Source of the DNA: Palsa-506 sp963836355
Lineage (GTDB): Bacteria > Actinomycetota > Actinomycetes > Streptosporangiales > Streptosporangiaceae
Assembly: GCA_963836355.1 (NCBI GenBank)
Contig: CAWIJO010000012.1
Span: 27,974-91,973 of the forward strand
Direction: 5' to 3'
Length of the DNA stretch: 64,000 nucleotides
Shown: one piece after another, positions 58,691 through 64,000 of the stretch
Layout of the letters: each line of letters begins with the position of its first letter
Numbering within the stretch: the stretch's first letter is position 1
Notes under the pieces: generated by a model
What the model was told of the DNA's origin: nothing
What the model saw: only the letters and a program-made list of their open reading frames with translations
The model's database searches: none
Position numbers and translations under genes: made by a program

Positions 58691-59256
58691 CGGTGGGCCG
58701 GCCTGTTTCCGTCCGGCACTCCGGAAAGGGCGGCGGGGAGTGTTCCTGCGGCAGGGCCTGACCAGACCGTTACGATGATGCTCATTGGAGCAACTCCTCC
58801 CCTCTGCGTTTGCACGGAACGCTCATGCGCGGCGCCGGACGGCAGCGCTGACACTAAATGACGTTGCCACACCGGGCCGTTGTCAGCACTACCCGGGCAT
58901 CACCGGCAGGGTGATCTGCGGTGATCGTGATATCAGCCCGCCGCGGCGTCATGGCCGACCCGCGTGCCCACCAGTATAAGGCGGCACCCCATACGGGCCG
59001 GCCTGCAGCATCTGCGCAACCTCAGGCCATCGCGCCTGCAGCGGAGCAGCAGCCAGTGCGGGTCCATGCCCAGCCAGCGGCAGCTCCCGCCCGCGCCTGG
59101 CCTGCCAGCCAAGCCCGGCCCGTGGGGCTGGATGCCGGCCACCCCCGTCCAGGCCGGCGGTCAAGAGACGATCTTTCCTATCCCGCCCGCCCAAGGACCC
59201 GAATACCGCGCTGAGCAGTCGTTTCCCTACCACTAGGAAAAATTTGAACCAGTGCC
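58691..59256. other. Stretch without a recognisable gene
   Basis: No coding signal recognised upstream of the IS701-family element. Confidence 0.4.
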
Positions 59257-59263
59257 CTTGTCT

Positions 59264-60764
59264 CTGAAGTTTCGCACTTTTGTGGTCCCGGAGGCGGGCG
59301 ATTGCCGGCGGGCGGCGGGCCGGGGATGTCGCGACATGGCGGTTTGCGGGGCTTTGGTGCGTGATCTGGCGGGCTGAACGCGGAAGCATCGGCGGTGCTG
59401 TTGTCCGCCTCGTGCTGAGGGAACCCGCCGATGCCTCCGGGACTGAATCTGCCCGCCTCGCTGCTGAGCCTGCTGAATGAGCTGCGGCTGTGTTTCACCG
59501 CGCCGGGGTTCGTCACGTTCTGCGGCCTGCTGGCCGGGCTGGCGGGCCGGGTGCGGCGCCGTACCGTAGTTGGCATGCTGCTGGGCGGGTGCCTGCAGCA
59601 CCTGTGGCCGCATGACCGGGCGCACTATTTCTTCGCCCGTGCCCGCTGGGAACTGGATCAGCTCGGCCTGGCGGTCGCGCAGCTGGCGGTGACGCTGCTG
59701 GTGCCGGCGGACGCAGCCCTGCTGGTGGCGGTCGATGACTCGGTGTTCCGCCGGTCCGGGCGCAAGGTGCACGGGGCGGGCTGGCAGTACGACGGCAGCT
59801 CGCCGTCGAGGAATAAGCTCAGCTACGGCAACTGCTTTGTTACCGCGGCCCTGGTGGTAAGGCTGCCGTTCTGCGCCCGCGCGGTGGGGCTGCCGGTGCT
59901 GGCCCGGCTGCATCTGCCCGGCAAGGGGAACGGTCCCGGCAAGGTGGAGACGGCCGCTGCCCTGGCCGGCCTGCTCGCGCTGGCCTTCCCCGGCCGCCTG
60001 GTCCATGTGGTGGCCGATGCGGCCTATCACGGCCCGGCGCTGCGCGGCCTGCCGGAGAACGTGACCTGGACCTGCCGGATCCCCCGCAACGCGGTGCTGT
60101 ACGACCTGGCGCCGCCGCGCACCGACAGGCGGGGCCGCCCCAGGACCAGGGGGGACCGGCCCGGCACCCCACGCGACATCGCCGCTGCCGCATCCTGGGA
60201 CACCGTGACCGTCACCGCCTACGGCCGCGAGCACGTCAGGCACGTCGCGGAGGTCGCCTGCCTGTGGTACGGGTCCTGGCACACCCGCAAGGTGCGGCTG
60301 ATCCTGATCCGCGACGAGCACACCGCTGCCGGCTATGACCTGGCCCTGGTCACCACGGACCTGGGCGCCTGCCCGGCCGCGCTGGTCATGCGGTACGCCG
60401 CCCGGTGGGCGATCGAGCAGGCGTTCGCCGGCGCCCGCAACATCCTCGGGGCCGGCGAGGCCCGCAACCGGGTCAAGCTCGCCGTCGAGCGCACCGTCCC
60501 GTTCGCCATGCTCGCGTACACCCTGATCGTGGTCTGGTACGCCCGCCACGGGCACGACCCGGCCGACACCGGCCACCGCCGCGCCAGCCAGCCCTGGTAC
60601 CGCACAAAGACCGAGCCGGCCTTCGAGGACATGCTCATCAAGCTCCGGCGGACCATGATCACGGCACGTTTTTCCGGCAGCCGCCCAGCTCAGCCCACCA
60701 GCGAGCAAATCCACGCCGTGCTCGCGGCCTGGGACGCAGCCGCAGCATAAGTGCGAAACTTCAG
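59264..60764 (+). mobile_element. IS701-family insertion sequence, intact
   Basis: Inverted repeats CTGAAGTTTCGCACTT lie at 59264-59279 and 60749-60764 (perfect over 16 bp). CTTGTCT flanks the element directly on both sides (59257-59263 and 60765-60771). The 1501-bp element holds one open transposase gene whose stop codon overlaps the right repeat. Confidence 0.88.
59431..60750 (+). CDS. IS701-family (DDE_5) transposase
   Basis: A 439-aa transposase without frameshifts. Key blocks are VAVDDSVFRRSGRKVHGAGW (first Asp), NKLSYGNCFVTAALVVRLPF, VHVVADAAYHGPALRGLPEN (second Asp) and MRYAARWAIEQAFAGARNIL (catalytic Glu). The C-terminus is helical. The ATG at 59431 begins the family's N-terminal helix (MPPGLNLPASLLSLLNELRL). 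The intact gene and clean ends suggest a recent insertion. Confidence 0.9.
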   Translation: MPPGLNLPASLLSLLNELRLCFTAPGFVTFCGLLAGLAGRVRRRTVVGMLLGGCLQHLWPHDRAHYFFARARWELDQLGLAVAQLAVTLLVPADAALLVAVDDSVFRRSGRKVHGAGWQYDGSSPSRNKLSYGNCFVTAALVVRLPFCARAVGLPVLARLHLPGKGNGPGKVETAAALAGLLALAFPGRLVHVVADAAYHGPALRGLPENVTWTCRIPRNAVLYDLAPPRTDRRGRPRTRGDRPGTPRDIAAAASWDTVTVTAYGREHVRHVAEVACLWYGSWHTRKVRLILIRDEHTAAGYDLALVTTDLGACPAALVMRYAARWAIEQAFAGARNILGAGEARNRVKLAVERTVPFAMLAYTLIVVWYARHGHDPADTGHRRASQPWYRTKTEPAFEDMLIKLRRTMITARFSGSRPAQPTSEQIHAVLAAWDAAAA

Positions 60765-60956
60765 CTTGTCTTCACCTCGCAGGGAGTCACCGTCGGCAGC
60801 CTAGGAGTGTTGCCGAGCCGAAAGACACCGCGGAACATGCGGGGGCACAGAGTCAGGGGACCCGGCCGCCAGAGCGCGGCCAGCACTGGTACGCCCGAAT
60901 CTAGCCGATGTGAGCGAGCGGTTGTAGTTTGGCGCTAGTGGCGCCATAATGGCATC

Positions 60957-61186
60957 ATGCCCAGCGTGCAGATCAAGGATGTCCCGGAGCAGACCCATGC
61001 TGTCTTGCGCCAGCGCGCGGCCGCCGCGCACCAGTCGCTGCAGGAGTATCTGCGGGCCCGGCTGATCCAGGAGGCCAGCGAGCCGACCCTTGACGAGGTT
61101 CTGGACCGGGCCGGCGGCGGGCCGGCGGCTCGGTGCCGCTGAAGGCCGCGGTGGCCGCAGTCCGCTCCGACCGTGATCGTCGTTGA
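60957..61186 (+). pseudogene. Antitoxin of a VapBC/FitAB-type module, C-terminus frameshifted
   Basis: It begins MPSVQIKDVPEQTHAVLRQR and AAAAHQSLQEYLRARLIQEA, a ribbon-helix-helix start of the FitA kind. After DEVLDRAGG the frame ends early with GPAARCR at 61142. The expected toxin-binding tail (GGSVPLKAAVAAVRSDRDRR) follows in another frame and stops at 61186, 14 bases into the toxin gene. Confidence 0.78.
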
Positions 61187-61574
61187 TGCCAGCATCCTGG
61201 CCGTCGCCGTCGCTGACGACGGCCAGGACGGCGACCAGGCCCGCGCCCGGCTGCGCGGCGAGCACCTGGCGGCCCCCGAGCTGCTCGACCTTGAGGTCAC
61301 CTCCGTCTTGCGGCGGCAGATCCGGGCCGGCCTGATCGATGGCCGCCGCGCGTCCCTGGCGCTCGCCGACCTTGCGGCGATGCCCCTGCAGCGGGCCCCG
61401 CACCGCCCGCTGCTCGCCCGTTGCTGGGAACTACGCGACAACCTCACCATCTACGACGCGGCCTACGTCGCACTCGCCGAAGCGCTGAAGGTGACCCTGC
61501 TGACCGGCGACAAGCGACTAGCCGGAGCCACCGGCCCGCGGTGCCACATCGAAGTACTGCGCCCGGCACCCTGA
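61173..61574 (+). CDS. PIN-domain toxin (VapC-like)
   Basis: A 133-aa PIN-domain protein. Acidic residues lie in MIVVDASILAVAV, LDLEVTSVLRRQI, NLTIYDAAYVALAEAL and LLTGDKRLAGA, as expected for a metal-dependent RNase. The GTG start overlaps the true end of the antitoxin frame. The gene is intact although its antitoxin appears damaged, which is unusual unless the toxin is inactive, not expressed, or neutralised by the antitoxin core. Confidence 0.85.
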   Translation: MIVVDASILAVAVADDGQDGDQARARLRGEHLAAPELLDLEVTSVLRRQIRAGLIDGRRASLALADLAAMPLQRAPHRPLLARCWELRDNLTIYDAAYVALAEALKVTLLTGDKRLAGATGPRCHIEVLRPAP

Positions 61575-61889
61575 AATCGGCATCCCGAACTTCCGGTCGT
61601 AGCCGCGTTGAGGTACGTGGCGTCGGACAGGAGCGCGACGAGACATAGACGGGAGCCCGCAGACCTGGTTCGCGATCGCGGGCGCTCGCTGCGGTCGATG
61701 CGCCCGAGCGCCGGCCCAACGCCGATCGCAGAGCGTGATTGGCACTCTCATGGCCGACGCGCAAGTAGCCGCCGATCTGTGCCGAAGCGACTCGGCCGCC
61801 GATAGTGTTCTGCGCGAATGTTCTGGGCATGGCCTGCGCGTCGGCTGCCTGGGGTCGCGGCGGGTCCCGCGGCCGCGGGGCGGCCCAGG
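61575..61889. other. Stretch without a recognisable gene
   Basis: Nothing recognised between the toxin and the MFS transporter stop. Confidence 0.4.
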
Positions 61890-63068
61890 TCAGCTGCTGA
61901 GCGGTTCTTCGGGCCGGGGGAGCACGTGCTGGCCGGTTCTGGTCGCCCGGGCGGCGTAGAAGACGGCGAGGGCGGTCGCGGCGGCCACGCCGAGCAGTCC
62001 GGCCAGGGCGTAGATCTCCCGGGGGCTGAGCACGGCGGCGACCGCTCCGCCCGCCAGCAGCGAGACACCCTGGGCACCCCCGAGAGCGGCGTTGGCAGCG
62101 GCCGACACCCGGCCCCGTTCGGCGTCGGGCGTGCGGGTGACGAGCAGAGTCGAGGCGCACACGCTTGCGTATCCGTTCCCGATCCCGCCGAGCACCGACA
62201 GCGGCACTAGCATCCAGACCGCCGGGACCACGGCGAACGGGGCGAGGGCAGCGCAAGTGATGCCCGCACCCGCGATCGTCGCCCAGGTCTGGGCGCGCTC
62301 GGTTCTGAGCCGTCCAGCCCCCAGCGACCCGGCGACGATCCCGGCGATCCACGCGGCCAGGGCGACCCCGTACCAGGCTCCTCCAGCGTGAAGCGTGATC
62401 CGGATCAAGAAGACGAGCACCACATCGACCATGCCGACCAGCAGGACCAGCACGACCAGGCCGATGATGAGCGGGGCGAGCACCGGGTCGGCGCGCAGGA
62501 TCTCGAAGCCGTCCCGGGCCACCGCCGGGCGGCCGTCCGGCCCGAGCGCGGCCGGAGTCCGCCGGGTGCGGACGAGCGCGGCCGCCGCCGTCACCACGAC
62601 GAAGGTGGCCGCGTCAACGACCAGGGGCAGACCAGTCCCGAACGCCCCGGCAAGCAGGCCGGCGACTGCCACGCGCGCGCCCACCACAACAAGGGCGTTC
62701 AGTGACTGCACGGCCGACACCGCTTCGGCCACATGGTCCTCGCCGACGATACGGGGAACGAGCGCCGACCAGGTGCTGCCGGCCACCGACGCGGCCGCGC
62801 CGAGGACGGCGACCAGCACCACGATGATCACGACCGAGTGCACGAACACGAGCGGAACCGTGCACGCCACCTCGAGCAGCCCGGCGCCTACCAGGAGATG
62901 CCGGGAGTCGCGCGAGTCGACCAGACGGCCTACTGGGCGAGAGAGGAGCAGCAAAGGGATGCTCCCGGCGGCAAGCAGCAGGGCGACCTCGTAGGGCCGG
63001 CCGCCGTCGGCCTGCAGGCGAAGGGTGAGGGCGACCAGCGCCACCTCGTCGCCGAACGTCGACACCAC
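61890..63068 (-). CDS. MFS transporter
   Basis: A 392-aa major facilitator protein with about 12 hydrophobic segments. The loop between helices 2 and 3 is SRPVGRLVDSRDSRHLLVGA. The second half has WIAGIVAGSLGAGRLRTERA and PDAERGRVSAAANAALGGAQ. It probably exports a drug or small metabolite. The start is uncertain: GTG 63068 gives VSTFGDEVALVAL, but relatives have about ten more residues (LLIALAGRV). It is divergent from the ArsR-type regulator gene across a palindromic operator. Confidence 0.88.
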   Translation of the reverse strand: MVSTFGDEVALVALTLRLQADGGRPYEVALLLAAGSIPLLLLSRPVGRLVDSRDSRHLLVGAGLLEVACTVPLVFVHSVVIIVVLVAVLGAAASVAGSTWSALVPRIVGEDHVAEAVSAVQSLNALVVVGARVAVAGLLAGAFGTGLPLVVDAATFVVVTAAAALVRTRRTPAALGPDGRPAVARDGFEILRADPVLAPLIIGLVVLVLLVGMVDVVLVFLIRITLHAGGAWYGVALAAWIAGIVAGSLGAGRLRTERAQTWATIAGAGITCAALAPFAVVPAVWMLVPLSVLGGIGNGYASVCASTLLVTRTPDAERGRVSAAANAALGGAQGVSLLAGGAVAAVLSPREIYALAGLLGVAAATALAVFYAARATRTGQHVLPRPEEPLSS

Positions 63069-63110
63069 CCGCCCGGCCAGGGCGATGAGCAGGTCTCTAC
63101 GGCCCGAGCC

Positions 63111-63148
63111 AATGTTAAGCGTTTGCTGAACAGTATTTGCTTAACATT
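63111..63148. promoter_or_regulatory. Palindromic operator between MFS and ArsR-type genes
   Basis: AATGTTAAGC and its exact reverse complement GCTTAACATT are separated by 18 bases, with an inner AGC-GTTT-GCT palindrome. This AT-rich block in the 106-bp divergent region is the likely binding site of the adjacent regulator. Confidence 0.75.
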
Positions 63149-63174
63149 TCCCGGTCAAGCGGTAACCTTGATCG

Positions 63175-63792
63175 ATGTCCGAGAGTTATGACCAGGAGCG
63201 ATCACCGCAGGACGCCCCTCCCTACCGCTTCGAGAATCCGCGCAGTATCCGGGCCCTGGCGCACCCGGCCCGGCTGGCCATCATCGACGCCCTGGCGACG
63301 GGCGAAGAGCTGACCGCCACCCAGTGCGCGGAGCTAACCGGCCTGAGCCCGAGCGCGACGGCGTACCACCTCAATCTCCTGGAACGGTACGGGCTCGCCG
63401 AAACGGCGCCCCCGAGACCGGACCGCCGGGAGCGGCCGTGGCGAGCGACCGGACGCCAAATCCATGCCGACCTGGACGGCTCGACGCCCGCCGGCGCCTC
63501 GGCCACCGCAGCCGTCGTCGCGGCCCACATCGACATGACCCGCGCCATCGCTGTCGAGTTCACCGCGGCCGGCCACGCCGAGCCTGAGCAGTGGCGTGAT
63601 GCCGCCGTCTTGAACAACGCTGACCTCTGGCTGACCGCCGGGGAGTTTCAGCGGGTGGGCGAGGAGCTGGGAGCGGTCATCGCTCCGTACCGGAGGCGCA
63701 CACGCCCGGCGGGCAGCAGGCAGGTCAGGGTCATGAACGTCGTCGTCCCACGCCGGCGCGCCCGCCCCGAACCGGGTTCGCCAGAGGCATGA
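63175..63792 (+). CDS. ArsR-family winged-helix regulator
   Basis: A 205-aa protein. The winged helix is NPRSIRALAHPARLAIIDAL, TATQCAELTGLSPSATAYHL and LNLLERYGLAE. A longer C-terminal domain (AAHIDMTRAIAVEFTAAGHA) may sense a ligand. No ArsR-type metal-binding cysteines are seen. It is divergent from the MFS gene and probably represses it through the palindrome at 63111-63148. The start at 63175 fits the spacing from the operator. Confidence 0.87.
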   Translation: MSESYDQERSPQDAPPYRFENPRSIRALAHPARLAIIDALATGEELTATQCAELTGLSPSATAYHLNLLERYGLAETAPPRPDRRERPWRATGRQIHADLDGSTPAGASATAAVVAAHIDMTRAIAVEFTAAGHAEPEQWRDAAVLNNADLWLTAGEFQRVGEELGAVIAPYRRRTRPAGSRQVRVMNVVVPRRRARPEPGSPEA

Positions 63793-64000
63793 ATCCGCCA
63801 GCTGGGCAATAAAGGGCCATCCTCATGAGCACGCAGCCGACCCTGACCACCGCGTCGTCCCGCCGAGCGGCCAGAGCCCCGTATCCCCCGAGCCGGGTCC
63901 TCGAACGCCATGCGCCAGTGCCCCGATGGCGACTACTGCCGGCTCGCTGACGCACAGCAATGTCGAGCCCAGCCCGCTCGGCAAGAGCACATAGTCGGCA

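Noticed and set aside
61444..62352. Long minus-strand frame overlapping the end of the MFS gene
   Set aside because: Arg-rich and out of frame with the clear MFS transporter that occupies most of it.

Overview
This is a very GC-rich window with GTG and TTG starts, a SARP regulator, ECF sigma factors with actinobacterial architectures, a GlnR-type operator ahead of amt-glnB-glnD, and actinobacterial-type integrases and insertion sequences. It looks like chromosomal accessory DNA from a filamentous actinomycete. Genus cannot be assigned from sequence alone. It holds intact genes, genes broken by one or a few frameshifts, truncated fragments, and at least five transposable elements.

Layout. 1-6.1 kb: a tyrosine recombinase running in from the left edge, its frameshifted partner, a second integrase remnant, a YCII protein and a broken XRE/NB-ARC/TPR regulator. 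6.2-12.9 kb: ATP-dependent DNA ligase, redoxin, DUF1841, VOC protein, SnoaL-type proteins, a broken sigma factor and a DUF389 membrane protein. 12.9-14.9 kb: a complete IS4-family element with an 11-bp target duplication. 15-19.4 kb: an ECF42-type sigma factor with its YCII partner, an epimerase remnant and a broken ABC exporter. 19.9-25 kb: an integrase remnant, then a GlnR box and amt-glnB-glnD, of which only glnB is intact. 25.4-28.4 kb: a mosaic of DUF6788, tyrosine-recombinase-like, serine recombinase and transposase pieces.

28.6-39.3 kb: a 10.7-kb stretch bounded by direct copies of the 3' half of a tRNA-Thr(GGT) gene. It carries a VapBC-like module, an IS66 element nested in an IS5-family element, a CorA-like fragment, a methyltransferase, a decayed IS4-family element, and a regulator plus serine recombinase between perfect 26-bp inverted repeats. 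39.5-46.9 kb: a hydrolase, then an oxidative cassette (SnoaL-like, OsmC, flavoprotein, NTF2-like, P450) next to a SARP gene and a DUF1059 gene. A duplicated SARP/DUF1059 promoter region flanks the cassette. 47.8-49.7 kb: an ECF sigma factor translationally followed by a membrane-anchored seven-bladed YVTN propeller. 50-59 kb: GNAT, PPOX-like and class V aminotransferase genes, a broken LuxR-type regulator and several remnants. 59.3-60.8 kb: an intact IS701-family element. 61-64 kb: a PIN toxin module with a frameshifted antitoxin, and a divergent MFS/ArsR pair around a palindromic operator.

The elements with the cleanest ends (IS4 copy 1, IS701) have intact transposases, while older elements and many resident genes are broken. 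That fits repeated insertion, recombination and decay, although single-base assembly errors cannot be excluded for individual frameshifts. Boundaries of pseudogenes are approximate throughout.
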